A stretch of DNA of 64,000 bases. Source: Flavobacterium hercynium. Lineage in GTDB: Bacteria > Bacteroidota > Bacteroidia > Flavobacteriales > Flavobacteriaceae. Below, one piece after another: positions 34,051 through 43,138 of the stretch (position 1 is the stretch's first letter; each line of letters opens with the position of its first letter). Position numbers and translations under genes: made by a program. The stretch spans positions 1-64,000 of the forward strand of contig NZ_MUGW01000016.1 of NCBI RefSeq assembly GCF_002217285.1, in the 5' to 3' direction. The notes under the pieces were generated by a model. That model saw only the letters and a list, made by a program, of their open reading frames with translations, had not been told where the DNA came from and made no database searches.

Positions 34051-34416
34051 ATGGGACAATTTAGAAGAAGAATGTACAATGAATATTCTCAAGAGTTTAG
34101 CAATGATGAAAATTTTAATATTGCGTACCAAAAAGTAAGACGCATTCGTAAATTTTACTCACATTTAAGAATATACCTAATCGTTAATTTCATTATCATT
34201 ATTGCGAATTTAAATAAAGATTTTTTTGGGCACGGAATTCAGGAAAGTGGTCTGCTAAATTGGGAAACCTATTCTACAGCCTTATTTTGGGGTATTGGTC
34301 TTTTGGCTCACGCTTTATCTGTATTTGGAAGAGATATTTTGTTTAGTGATGAATGGGAAAAGAAGAAAATTCAGGAATACATGAGTAAAGAATCAGCCAA
34401 TAACAAATGGGAGTAA
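34051..34416 (+). CDS. Second stand-alone 2TM-domain protein
   Basis: 121 residues. A slightly more diverged copy of the module: IAYQKVRRIRKFYSHLRIYLIVNFIIIIANL, then FWGIGLLAHALSVFGRD and EWEKKKIQEYMSKE. With the preceding gene and the kinase tail this makes three tandem copies of the domain, consistent with duplication within the operon. Confidence 0.88.
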   Translation: MGQFRRRMYNEYSQEFSNDENFNIAYQKVRRIRKFYSHLRIYLIVNFIIIIANLNKDFFGHGIQESGLLNWETYSTALFWGIGLLAHALSVFGRDILFSDEWEKKKIQEYMSKESANNKWE

Positions 34417-34444
34417 TTTTATAATTAATATTTCATTTTACTAA

Positions 34445-35212
34445 ATGACCACACTAATAATAGAAGACGAGAAACCAGCCGCAAGATTATTGCAGCGAAA
34501 ATTAGAAAAACTAAATATCACAGTACAGACCATGCTGCATTCTGTAGAAGAATCGATAGCGTGGTTTACTAACAACGATCACCCTGATTTGATTTTTTTA
34601 GATATTCAGTTATCTGATGGTTTGTCGTTTGAGATTTTTGAAAAAATAGAAATCAAAAGCGCCATCATTTTTACAACAGCTTATGATGAATACGCGCTGA
34701 AAGCCTTTAAACTAAATAGTGTCGATTATCTTTTAAAACCTATCGACGAAGATGATCTTGAGGTTGCTGTTGCAAAATTTAAAGAACGTTTACCAAAGAT
34801 AAGCGCTGAGCCTAAGAACCTTCAGCTGGATTTTGAGCAAATACGCCAAATGCTATCCAATCCTTTTGAAAAAAGCTTTAAAAAACGCTTTACAGTTAAA
34901 ATAGGGCAACATTTAAAAGTGATTACGACAGAGGAAATAGAATGTTTTTTTAGTGAAAACAAAGGAACTTATATTCACACCTTCGACAATCGAAATTATC
35001 TGATCGATTCTACTTTAGAAATTCTGGAGCAGGAATTAGACATGAAGAATTTCTTTCGCGTAAGCAGAAAATTCATCATTCCACTACCTGCCATAAAAGA
35101 AATTCAGGTGTACACCAATTCGCGCCTTAAAGTAATTTTGCCTTCTTATAAGGAAGATGAGGTTATCGTAAGCCGTGAAAAAGTCCAGGACTTTAAAACC
35201 TGGCTGGGTTAA
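34445..35212 (+). CDS. LytTR-family response regulator
   Basis: 255 residues. Receiver domain with E7-D8-E9 and D53 (IFLDIQLSDG), and conserved lysine in SVDYLLKPIDEDDL. The C-terminal LytTR DNA-binding domain (about 145-255) has RFTVKIGQHLKVITTEEIECFFSENKGTYIHT and FFRVSRKFIIPLPAIKEIQ. Last gene of the operon and the obvious partner of the LytS-type kinase. Targets are not visible, but autoregulation is common in such operons. Confidence 0.95.
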   Translation: MTTLIIEDEKPAARLLQRKLEKLNITVQTMLHSVEESIAWFTNNDHPDLIFLDIQLSDGLSFEIFEKIEIKSAIIFTTAYDEYALKAFKLNSVDYLLKPIDEDDLEVAVAKFKERLPKISAEPKNLQLDFEQIRQMLSNPFEKSFKKRFTVKIGQHLKVITTEEIECFFSENKGTYIHTFDNRNYLIDSTLEILEQELDMKNFFRVSRKFIIPLPAIKEIQVYTNSRLKVILPSYKEDEVIVSREKVQDFKTWLG

Positions 35213-35261
35213 AAACTATTTTTTAGTATTATCAAAAAACGGAATTAAAAGAATTAGAATA

Positions 35262-35945
35262 TTAGTAACCTAGTTTTTTTAATTCTGCTTTTACATCAGC
35301 TGCGGTTTTAAAATCTGCTTTCGATGGTCCGTCTTCACGTTGTCCTTCGAAACCACCATAAATAGAAGCGCTTATGTCGCTTAAGTAAGTCATTTCTTTA
35401 GGGATTTTGTTCATGTCGAAGTTGTCAAATACATAGTTGTAATATTCGGTTCCGTCGTAAAGTAATTCTAATCTATGGCTGCAGGTCGTTAGAATAATAA
35501 GTTCTCTTTCAGAATCTTTATCTGCATTAGCAAAGAAAACGGACTGTATAATAGTTTCTACATTGTCGTCTTCGAATTTATAAATCAGTACTTTTTTATA
35601 GTTTTTAGCGCCGTCCGGAATTAAAAAATAACCTTCGACATACTGACGTTCAAATGGTATTGTAGTACTTTGATCATCAATATACCGGCTTGCATAAAAA
35701 ACGATAATAACATCTTTCTTTCCCCAAACTTTTGTCTGTATCACTTCGTGAACAATCTCAGCATCTTTTGGTTTAAAACGTTCAGCAACTTCTTTTGCAA
35801 TTTGTTTAGCAGTTTCTTTAGTTTGCTCTTCAACTTTTGGTACTTCAGTTTCCAAAGAAGTAATTTTAGTTTGATCTGTATTGTCTTTACAATTTACAGT
35901 CAAAAGGCAACCTAAAAAGAGAACAAATATTTTTAAAGACTTCAT
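35262..35945 (-). CDS. Lipoprotein of unknown function
   Basis: 227 residues. Lipoprotein signal MKSLKIFVLFLGCLLTVNC. A Lys/Glu-rich helix (about 25-60, EVPKVEEQTKETAKQIAKEVAERF) is followed by a mixed domain with KVLIYKFEDDNVETIIQSVFFANADKDSERELIILTTCSHR. I do not recognise the family. It lies 6 nt downstream of another lipoprotein gene and converges on the LytTR gene (49-bp gap). Confidence 0.8.
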   Translation of the reverse strand: MKSLKIFVLFLGCLLTVNCKDNTDQTKITSLETEVPKVEEQTKETAKQIAKEVAERFKPKDAEIVHEVIQTKVWGKKDVIIVFYASRYIDDQSTTIPFERQYVEGYFLIPDGAKNYKKVLIYKFEDDNVETIIQSVFFANADKDSERELIILTTCSHRLELLYDGTEYYNYVFDNFDMNKIPKEMTYLSDISASIYGGFEGQREDGPSKADFKTAADVKAELKKLGY

Positions 35946-35951
35946 AAAGTA

Positions 35952-36755
35952 TTATTTAAGTTCATTATAAGTGCTTTCTTCTTCAAATCTTTTTACATCT
36001 GCAATTTCAGATTTAGTAAAATTGTCTTTAAGAGCTGTTTTTAGAAAGTAAGAACCATAACCTTCCTGATATCCTATTTTAATTCCCATAACTAAAGTGT
36101 CGTTTACCACTTTTGCATTATAAATTTCTTCAGATGAACCATCGTCATGTACAAGATTGGCAAATTTTGTCTTTGATTTATATTCTTGATTGTCAGGAAT
36201 AGCAAGGGTTTTGTATTTATTGTCTTTGTGATTCAAAATTATTAATAAACTAAAATCATCACAACCAGTTAATCCGACATCGTCAGAAGCACCCATTTGA
36301 AAATTGGTCATAGAAAAAACAGAGAAAGCTTCATTTTTTTCAGATTTGAAATCAAACTTCTCCTTCTCGTTTATTTCGTAGATGTTACTTCCAAAAACGA
36401 TAAGTTCTTTTTCTTTATAATTGATTTTGATAAAGTTGGACTTTAAACAATAATCAGTGCTTTTAGCGAGATTGTACATTGCAATGCTTTTTGCCAAAAT
36501 CTCAACTTCTGTGATTTCTTTGATATCAATCGTCTCTATTACATTTAGATCTTTGTCAAATACTTGTATTAATTCTTTCAAAAGAATTCCTTTTCGAAGA
36601 TACTTCTTAAATTCCGGTTTAGATTCTTTTTCGGTAACGGCGACATTTGCTGGTAACTCCTTTTCTTCTGTATCAGTTTGAGTAGGCTTTGACTGCTCTT
36701 TGTTGCCACAGCTTACCATTAAATACAAAGCAGAAAGAACAATTAATTTCTTCAT
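35952..36755 (-). CDS. Lipoprotein of unknown function
   Basis: 267 residues from the ATG at 36755, chosen over 36779 because it begins the lipoprotein signal MKKLIVLSALYLMVSC. No named domain. The mature part has a stretch on calcium- or heme-free beta-rich fold appearance (FIKINYKEKELIVFGSNIYEINEKE; GCDDFSLLIILNHKDNKYKTLAI) but no motif. It lies 28 nt after ctaA and may be co-transcribed with it and the following lipoprotein. Confidence 0.78.
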   Translation of the reverse strand: MKKLIVLSALYLMVSCGNKEQSKPTQTDTEEKELPANVAVTEKESKPEFKKYLRKGILLKELIQVFDKDLNVIETIDIKEITEVEILAKSIAMYNLAKSTDYCLKSNFIKINYKEKELIVFGSNIYEINEKEKFDFKSEKNEAFSVFSMTNFQMGASDDVGLTGCDDFSLLIILNHKDNKYKTLAIPDNQEYKSKTKFANLVHDDGSSEEIYNAKVVNDTLVMGIKIGYQEGYGSYFLKTALKDNFTKSEIADVKRFEEESTYNELK

Positions 36756-36783
36756 ATTAGACATTTGATCTGTAATCAATTAA

Positions 36784-37806
36784 TTATTTTGATAATCGGT
36801 GTAAAGTAAATGTCATAGCGCTTAATAAGAAGAATGCCATAATTTGATGAATTAGTCCTAAAGCAAGCGGAACGCTGTATAAAAGTGTAAAAACACCCAA
36901 TGCAAATTGTATAAGGACAAAGATTACCAACGTATTGATTCCGTTTTTTTGAGTTCTGCTCAATGAAAATTTAGTGCTTTTGTAGTATAAAAAGGCTATG
37001 AATGCAACGACAACATAAGCAAAAGTTCTGTGCACAAACTGAACGCCGCTTTTACCTTCGATTAAATTTTTTACTAAAGATGATTGCTCAATAAATACCG
37101 AATCATGAACAAATTGTCCGTCGCTCATTAAAGGCCAGTGATTGTGTATTAAACCTGCATTTAAACCTGCAACAAATCCACCGTAAATAATCTGAATCAA
37201 TAAAACGACCAAAGCATAACGCGCGATATTACGAAGCGGAATTACTTTAAAGTTTCTTTCAGGATAAATTAAGTCTAGTGCAACCCATAACGTATAGGCG
37301 AAAGTTATAAATGCAAAAGTAAGGTGTAATGAAAGTCTGAAATGGCTAACGTCCGGATTGTCAATTAATCCGCTGCGAACCATAAACCAGCCTAAAAATC
37401 CCTGAAAACCTCCCATTGCCAAAAGAACAATACATTTTTTGATGGTAGAACGATCCAGTTTTTTTCTGATAAGGAAATAAACAAAAGGAACAAAAAACAC
37501 CAATCCGATGATGCGTCCTATGAAACGGTGAAACCATTCCCAGAAGTAAATAAATTTATAATCTGAAAGTTGAAAATCGTTGTGAATATTGATTTTTTGA
37601 TACTCAGGAAATTTCTTGTATTGCTCAAAAGCGACATTCCATTTTTCGTCTGTCAAAGGAGGGAATGTGTCCGTTACCAAATGCCAGTCGGTCATGGATA
37701 AACCTGAATTTGTCAGACGTGTAATTCCGCCCACAACAACCATTATAAACAATAAAACACAACCAGATAGTAACCAAATAATTACTGATTTATTTTCTTT
37801 TTTCAT
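36784..37806 (-). CDS. ctaA: Heme A synthase, COX15/CtaA family
   Basis: 340 residues, eight membrane segments. It oxidises the C8 methyl of heme O to the formyl of heme A for cytochrome oxidase. The four heme-ligand histidines are visible in two repeated halves: H93 (EWFHRFIGR), H161 (LSLHLTFAF), H259 (VQFVHRTFAY) and H320 (LGLIHQIMAF). GGITRLTNSGLSMTDW near the start is a COX15 hallmark. It lacks the paired cysteines seen in Bacillus CtaA loops, matching the alphaproteobacterial/mitochondrial type. It lies 21 nt downstream of cca on the same strand. Confidence 0.97.
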   Translation of the reverse strand: MKKENKSVIIWLLSGCVLLFIMVVVGGITRLTNSGLSMTDWHLVTDTFPPLTDEKWNVAFEQYKKFPEYQKINIHNDFQLSDYKFIYFWEWFHRFIGRIIGLVFFVPFVYFLIRKKLDRSTIKKCIVLLAMGGFQGFLGWFMVRSGLIDNPDVSHFRLSLHLTFAFITFAYTLWVALDLIYPERNFKVIPLRNIARYALVVLLIQIIYGGFVAGLNAGLIHNHWPLMSDGQFVHDSVFIEQSSLVKNLIEGKSGVQFVHRTFAYVVVAFIAFLYYKSTKFSLSRTQKNGINTLVIFVLIQFALGVFTLLYSVPLALGLIHQIMAFFLLSAMTFTLHRLSK

Positions 37807-37827
37807 TTTGCTTTGTACTTCTTATTT

Positions 37828-39255
37828 CTATACTTTTTTTAATCCCATTTTTTCAGCTCTTTTGATTACAAAATCATAAGCTGCCTGATATTCGTTTGGA
37901 ATATCTCCTTCTAAAATGGCTTCTTTAACTGCTTCTTTTAAAACGCCAATCTCTCGTGAAGGTTTTAAATCAAACATCTCCATAATTTCTTCTCCCGAAA
38001 TTGGAGGCTGAAAATTACGTACATGATCGCGTTCTTCTACTTCAACAATTTTTTGGCGAACGATTTCGAAGTTCTTATGGTATTTTTTAAACTTAGACGG
38101 ATTTTTAGTCGTGATGTCAGCTTCGCATAAAGTCATAAGATTTTCTACATCTTCGCCAGCATCAAAGACCAAACGACGCACTGCGCTATCCGTCACGACA
38201 TCTTGTGCCAGTACAATAGGACGCGAGCTCATAATAACCATTTTTTGCACAAATTTCATTTTGTGATTAAGTGGCATGTGCAAACGTTCAAATATTTTCT
38301 TAGCCATCTTTCCACCCAAAAATTCGTGTCCGTGAAAAGTCCAGCCTTGTTTTTTATTGAAACGTTTGGTTGGTGCTTTCCCGATATCATGCAATAAAGC
38401 CGACCAGCGTAACCAGACATCATCAGTGTTTGGACAAATATTATCGACTACTTCAAGCGTGTGATAAAAGTTGTTTTTATGTGTATGACCTTCAATTTCT
38501 TCAACCTGATTTAAAGCGGTTAATTCAGGCAGAATAATATCTAAAAGTCCTGTTTGGTATAAAAGTAAAAATCCGATGGAAGGTTTTGGTGTCGAAAGAA
38601 TTTTGTTTAATTCGTCAACAATGCGTTCCCCGGAAATAATATTTATTCGGTCTGCATTTTTGGTAATGGCATCAAGAGAATTTTTCTCGATTTCAAAACC
38701 CAATTGAGTAGCAAAACGAATAGCACGCAACATACGCAAAGGATCATCAGAATAGGTGATACTTGGATCTAAAGGTGTTTTGATCGTTTTGTTTTCAAGA
38801 TCAGCCAATCCGTTAAAGGGATCAGAAAGATCTCCAAAGTTTTTTTCGTTTAAGGATAAAGCCAATGCATTGATTGTGAAATCACGACGATTCTGATCAT
38901 CTTCTAAAGTTCCGTTTTCAACAAGCGGATTGCGGCTGTCAAAATTATAAGATTCTTTTCGGGCTCCAACAAATTCAATATCAGTGTCTTCAAAACGTAA
39001 CATTGCTGTTCCGTACGTTTTGAAAACTTGTACTTTTGGTTTTTTTGGAAGTAGTTCAGAAACTTTAAGAGCCAATTCGATTCCGCTGCCCACAGCAACC
39101 ACATCAATGTCTTTTTTAGTTCCGCGATTTAAAAGCAAATCCCTCACAAATCCACCAATAACGTATGCGTCGACGTTTAGTTCCTGAGATGCTTTCGAAA
39201 TAATATCGAAGATTTTATGTTGTAAAGCTGTTTTATAGTTTGTTTGTATAGCCAC
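37828..39255 (-). CDS. cca: tRNA nucleotidyltransferase (CCA-adding type) with HD domain
   Basis: 475 residues. Class II polymerase-beta-like head: GGFVRD (34-39), metal-binding D49 and D51 in KKDIDVV, RRDFTINA (123-130) and DPLRMLRAIRFATQLGF (171-187). A C-terminal HD domain has H289-D290 (LLHDIGKAPT) plus the earlier HTHKNNFYHTLEVV. Adds or repairs the 3' CCA end of tRNA using CTP and ATP; the HD part suggests extra phosphatase/phosphodiesterase activity as in E. coli Cca. An A-only or C-only specialist cannot be ruled out from motifs. Confidence 0.95.
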   Translation of the reverse strand: MAIQTNYKTALQHKIFDIISKASQELNVDAYVIGGFVRDLLLNRGTKKDIDVVAVGSGIELALKVSELLPKKPKVQVFKTYGTAMLRFEDTDIEFVGARKESYNFDSRNPLVENGTLEDDQNRRDFTINALALSLNEKNFGDLSDPFNGLADLENKTIKTPLDPSITYSDDPLRMLRAIRFATQLGFEIEKNSLDAITKNADRINIISGERIVDELNKILSTPKPSIGFLLLYQTGLLDIILPELTALNQVEEIEGHTHKNNFYHTLEVVDNICPNTDDVWLRWSALLHDIGKAPTKRFNKKQGWTFHGHEFLGGKMAKKIFERLHMPLNHKMKFVQKMVIMSSRPIVLAQDVVTDSAVRRLVFDAGEDVENLMTLCEADITTKNPSKFKKYHKNFEIVRQKIVEVEERDHVRNFQPPISGEEIMEMFDLKPSREIGVLKEAVKEAILEGDIPNEYQAAYDFVIKRAEKMGLKKV

Positions 39256-39493
39256 GAATTTACTAGTTTTATTACCATTTCGTCAATATAACTTTCAGCT
39301 TGAGATTTGAAAAGTTATTTTGGAATTTTATAGGTGCAAATTTACAACATAGAAAACGCCTATTATAATCAAACGTCTACTTTTTTGAGCATATTCGTGA
39401 ATTCGTGTTCAATTTTTTATGGAATGTTAAGATTACCCTATAATACTATTGAACAAATCAATCCGTAGAAGTTATTTTTAAGAATTCAATTTG

Positions 39494-39501
39494 TATTTTT
39501 G
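39494..39501 (+). promoter_or_regulatory. Promoter -7 element (TATTTTTG) of yaaA
   Basis: Exact TAnnTTTG match 20 bases before the ATG at 39522. The upstream -33 half is only T-rich. The rest of the 39256-39521 gap shows no gene; GAATTCGTG words near 39398-39410 match the arms of the inverted repeat at 10637-10690. Confidence 0.5.
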
Positions 39502-39521
39502 AATCATACAAAAGCGTACAA

Positions 39522-40280
39522 ATGAAAATTGTTATATCACCCGCGAAATCACTTAATTTCGAAAAAGAATTACCAACAAATACATACACTGAATCTTCCT
39601 TTTTGAAAGAAGCACGTCAGGTTCATAAAGTTTTAAAAGATAAAAAACCGGCAGAATTGGCAGAACTAATGTCGATATCTGATAAGTTAGCGGATCTAAA
39701 CTGGAAAAGAAATCAGGATTGGAAAACACCGTTTACGCCTGAAAACGCACGTCCTGCTGTTTATACTTTTGATGGCGATGTTTATACAGGATTAGATGCT
39801 TATACTATTCCAACAGAAAAATTAGAAGTTCTTCAAGATAAGCTTAGAATTTTATCAGGTCTTTATGGTGTTCTTAAACCTCTTGATTTAATGCAGGCTT
39901 ATCGTCTTGAAATGGGAACGAAACTGCCTGTTGGTGATTACAAGAATCTACATGAATTCTGGAAACCAACTGTTACAAAAGCTTTGAATAAAGAATTAGC
40001 AAAAGGCGAGTTGTTTGTGAATTTAGCCAGTACTGAATATTTCTCTGCTGTTGATGTAAAAGAATTAAAAGTTCCTGTAATTACACCTGATTTTAAAGAT
40101 TACAAAGATGGAAAACTAAAAATAATAAGCTTTTTTGCCAAGAAGGCAAGGGGAATGATGGTGCGTTATATTATTGATACCAATGCAGAAACAATTGATG
40201 ATCTAAAAGGTTTTAATTACGATGGATATCAATTTGACGCCAATCTTTCAAAAGACAATCATTTGGTTTTTACGAGATAG
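39522..40280 (+). CDS. yaaA: Peroxide-stress protein YaaA (DUF328/UPF0246)
   Basis: 252 residues, full length for the family. Signatures: MKIVISPAKSLNFEKELP at the start, YTGLDAYTIP, LSGLYGVLKPLDLMQAYRLEMGTKLP, and FFAKKARGMMVRYIIDTNAETIDDLKGFNYDGYQF near the end. In E. coli YaaA lowers free iron during hydrogen peroxide stress and has a DNA-binding fold. It is a single-gene unit with its own -7 element and an intrinsic terminator ~125 bases downstream. Confidence 0.96.
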   Translation: MKIVISPAKSLNFEKELPTNTYTESSFLKEARQVHKVLKDKKPAELAELMSISDKLADLNWKRNQDWKTPFTPENARPAVYTFDGDVYTGLDAYTIPTEKLEVLQDKLRILSGLYGVLKPLDLMQAYRLEMGTKLPVGDYKNLHEFWKPTVTKALNKELAKGELFVNLASTEYFSAVDVKELKVPVITPDFKDYKDGKLKIISFFAKKARGMMVRYIIDTNAETIDDLKGFNYDGYQFDANLSKDNHLVFTR

Positions 40281-40294
40281 ATCTTTTTAAGTTA

Positions 40295-40365
40295 CAAAGG
40301 TTCAAAGTTACAAAGGTACTGAGGTTTTTTTAGTCACTTCTAAGAATCTAAGTTGCTGGGACTAA
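40295..40365. repeat. Word-like repeat GTTACAAAGGTTCAAAG / CTAAGTTGCT
   Basis: Shuffled short words (AAGTTACAAAGG, TTCAAAG, TACTGAGG, TCTAAGAATCTAAG) between yaaA and its terminator. Same vocabulary as the fillers at 10553-10620 and, in reverse complement, 19861-19896. Confidence 0.65.
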
Positions 40366-40404
40366 GGTTTTCTTGATATGCTTTGATCTCTTTAAACAAT
40401 AAAT

Positions 40405-40437
40405 AAAAATGCCGGACTTAGTAAGCCCGGCATTTTT
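40405..40437. terminator. Bidirectional terminator between yaaA and the efflux operon
   Basis: Stem ATGCCGG/CCGGCAT (40409-40415 with 40427-40433) extended by CTTA/TAAG across one mismatch, with A-run and T-run flanks. It sits between convergent genes. Confidence 0.85.
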
Positions 40438-40458
40438 GTATATATAAATCAATTATTA

Positions 40459-42045
40459 TTAATGCATTGCATCAGCAGGATTAATTTTGTTTTTTCCTTT
40501 TTTGATAAAGAAAATAATTGGGATACAGAATAAGAACATAATTCCTAAATACATGAAAATATCCATGTATGACATTACTGTACTTTGTTTTAGAATACTA
40601 TAATCTATTGCCTGATATGCTTTTTTAAGCGCAACGTCGGCACTGTAACCTTTTGCTTCAAATGCTTTTTGCATTCCCATGATACGTTGCTGTACCTGAT
40701 AGTTTGCAGGATCTAAATTCGTTAGTAAATTAACGCGGTGTTCCTGGCTCAAACGTGTGATAAAAGTGGTAATAATTGCAATACCAAATGAACCACCCAA
40801 TTGTCTCATCATTCCGGTAAAAGCAGCTCCTTCACCGATATGTTTTCCTTTTAAAGTTGAAAGTGAAAGTGTGGTAATAGGTACAAAAAGTAATCCTAGT
40901 CCAATTCCTCTTAAAATTAAAGGCCAAAACATATGCTCTACTCCAGTATCTGGTGTAATGCGGTTACGCATCATAAAGGTAAAGAAGAAGAAAATTAAAA
41001 ATCCAACTCCCACCATATAACCCTGCGGAACTCCTTTTTGAATCATGTTTCCAACAAATGGCATCATGATCGCTGTTGTAATCGAACCTGGAATCAATAA
41101 TAATCCGGCATCAGTTGCAGTCCATCCTAAAATAGATTGCGTGTAAATTGGGATAATCAATGTTGATCCGTATAATCCAAAACCAAGAATAAAACACATT
41201 ATAGTTCCTATTCTTAAATTTCCATCTTTTAAAACACTTAAGTTTACAATCGGATGTTTGTAGGTAAGCTCTCGCCATACAAATAAAACCAATCCCAAAA
41301 CAGTAACAACACTTAGTGTTACAATGGTAGAATCGTTAAACCAGTCGTCTTGTTGTCCGTGCTCTAAAACGAATTGTAGCGATCCGATAAAAGAAGCTAA
41401 CAATATAATTCCCCACCAGTCGACCTGATTGGCTTTTAGTTTTTCTCCGTATTTTGGACTTCTAACAAAAGTGATCGCCAAAAGAGTAGCAATAATTCCT
41501 AATGGAATATTGATATAAAAAATATAAGGCCAGGAATAATTATCTACTAAGTAACCTCCTAAAGGCGGACCTAAAGTTGGACCTACAATTACACCCATTC
41601 CGTAAATCGCTTGCGCCATTCCGCGTTTTGCGACAGGATAACTTTCTGTTATAATCGTTTGAGCAGTTACAAGTAGGGCACCACCACCCATACCTTGCAC
41701 GAACCTAAAGGCTACTAACTCCCAAATATTACTGGCATTACCACAAAGAAAGGAACAGACGGTAAAAATTATGATCGAAGCCACAAAGTAATTACGTCGT
41801 CCAAATTGTTGCGATAGCCAGCTCGTCATCGGAATTACGATAACATTTGCAATTGCATATGCCGTAATTACCCAAGCCACATCAGTCAAGGTTGCACCAA
41901 GGCTACCTCGCATGTCTGTTAGCGCTACGTTTACAATGGTCGTATCAACAATTTCCAGCAGCGCACAAAGTACTGCTGTAATTGTAATAATGACACGTCT
42001 GTAACCGTATTCTACTAAATCGTCTTCTGATTGTACTGCTGTCAT
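40459..42045 (-). CDS. DHA2-family MFS efflux pump (EmrB/QacA type)
   Basis: 528 residues, 14 membrane segments. The TM1 acid is D34 in EIVDTTIVNVAL, motif A is WLSQQFGRRNYF (76-87), and the antiporter motif C is GVIVGPTLGPPLGG (151-164). Drug/H+ antiport across the inner membrane, joined to the periplasmic adaptor and TolC-like channel encoded just upstream. It is last in the TetR-TolC-HlyD-MFS operon, 1 nt after the adaptor gene. Substrates unknown. Confidence 0.95.
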   Translation of the reverse strand: MTAVQSEDDLVEYGYRRVIITITAVLCALLEIVDTTIVNVALTDMRGSLGATLTDVAWVITAYAIANVIVIPMTSWLSQQFGRRNYFVASIIIFTVCSFLCGNASNIWELVAFRFVQGMGGGALLVTAQTIITESYPVAKRGMAQAIYGMGVIVGPTLGPPLGGYLVDNYSWPYIFYINIPLGIIATLLAITFVRSPKYGEKLKANQVDWWGIILLASFIGSLQFVLEHGQQDDWFNDSTIVTLSVVTVLGLVLFVWRELTYKHPIVNLSVLKDGNLRIGTIMCFILGFGLYGSTLIIPIYTQSILGWTATDAGLLLIPGSITTAIMMPFVGNMIQKGVPQGYMVGVGFLIFFFFTFMMRNRITPDTGVEHMFWPLILRGIGLGLLFVPITTLSLSTLKGKHIGEGAAFTGMMRQLGGSFGIAIITTFITRLSQEHRVNLLTNLDPANYQVQQRIMGMQKAFEAKGYSADVALKKAYQAIDYSILKQSTVMSYMDIFMYLGIMFLFCIPIIFFIKKGKNKINPADAMH

Positions 42046-42046
42046 T

Positions 42047-43126
42047 TTATTTTAAATGTACGTCTACATCCACATTCATACCCGGACGTAATAATTTTAC
42101 TTTTTCAGGATCGTTTGATTCGTCTAAACTAATTTTTACCGGTAATCTTTGAATTGTTTTTACGAAGTTACCAGTTGCATTATCAGGAGGTAATAATGAG
42201 AAACGAGATCCTGTTGCTGGTGAAAATGAAGTTACGATTCCTTTGAATTCATAGTTAGGATATGCATCTACTTTTAAACTTACTTTTTGTCCCACAACCA
42301 TTTTGTTTAATTGTGTTTCTTTAAAGTTCGCTACAACCCAAGCTTCATTGTTGTTAATGATATAAAACAATGATTGTCCTGGCTGAACTAATTGTCCAGG
42401 TTGAATATCAACTTTAGAAACTTGTCCGTCAATAGCGGCAGTTACAACAGTATAAGTAAGGTTCAATTTCGCAACATCAAGCATTGTTTTAGCTCTTTTG
42501 ATGTTAGCAGCCGCTACTTCTGTTTGTTTGTCTGAAGCTTTAGATTTAGATTGAATTACCGATTTTTGGTAAGAACTCGCTCTTTGTTGTTGCTCTAAAA
42601 CACGAACCTGATTCTCTGCTTCGTCTTTTGCAGCTAAAGCCTGCTCATATTGCTGTTTGGTAATCGTATGCGTTTTGTATAAATTATTGTAACGGTTGTA
42701 ATCGTTTGTAATTTGTCTTAATCTGATTTTTGCACTTTCGATAGAACCAGTTGCAGATCTCATATTAGCATCAGAAACAGAAATGCTTGCGTTTGCACTT
42801 CCAATATCAGCTTTTGCAGCTTCGTATTGTCCTTCAGCACCTAATAAAGAAGCATTAGCTTCGTCAATTTTTAATTGGTAATCTCTTTTGTCAATTGTAA
42901 ATAAAGTATCTCCTTTTTTTACATAATCATTATCTTTTACATAAACTTTGCTAATGTATCCTGATACTCTTGGAATAATTGGATTCATTTTTTTCTCAAT
43001 TTGCGCGTCATCTGTTTCTTCGTGAGCCAATGAGTGCATGTATTTTGTTATTCCGTAAGTTCCGCCCACTAAAACCAAAACGGTTAGTATAATGATGAAT
43101 TTAGTATTTGTTTTTTTCTTTTCCAT
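42047..43126 (-). CDS. HlyD/EmrA-type membrane fusion protein
   Basis: 359 residues. An N-terminal membrane anchor (about 9-27) is followed by a split biotinyl-lipoyl domain (VSGYISKVYVKDNDYVKKGDTLFTID; AAIDGQVSKVDIQPGQLVQPGQSLFYI), a long alpha-helical hairpin (about 75-210, Ala/Gln/Lys-rich coiled coil) and a beta-barrel domain. It bridges the MFS pump and the outer-membrane factor. It lies 12 nt from the TolC-like gene and 1 nt from the MFS gene. Confidence 0.96.
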   Translation of the reverse strand: MEKKKTNTKFIIILTVLVLVGGTYGITKYMHSLAHEETDDAQIEKKMNPIIPRVSGYISKVYVKDNDYVKKGDTLFTIDKRDYQLKIDEANASLLGAEGQYEAAKADIGSANASISVSDANMRSATGSIESAKIRLRQITNDYNRYNNLYKTHTITKQQYEQALAAKDEAENQVRVLEQQQRASSYQKSVIQSKSKASDKQTEVAAANIKRAKTMLDVAKLNLTYTVVTAAIDGQVSKVDIQPGQLVQPGQSLFYIINNNEAWVVANFKETQLNKMVVGQKVSLKVDAYPNYEFKGIVTSFSPATGSRFSLLPPDNATGNFVKTIQRLPVKISLDESNDPEKVKLLRPGMNVDVDVHLK

Positions 43127-43138
43127 GAGAGCTATCGA

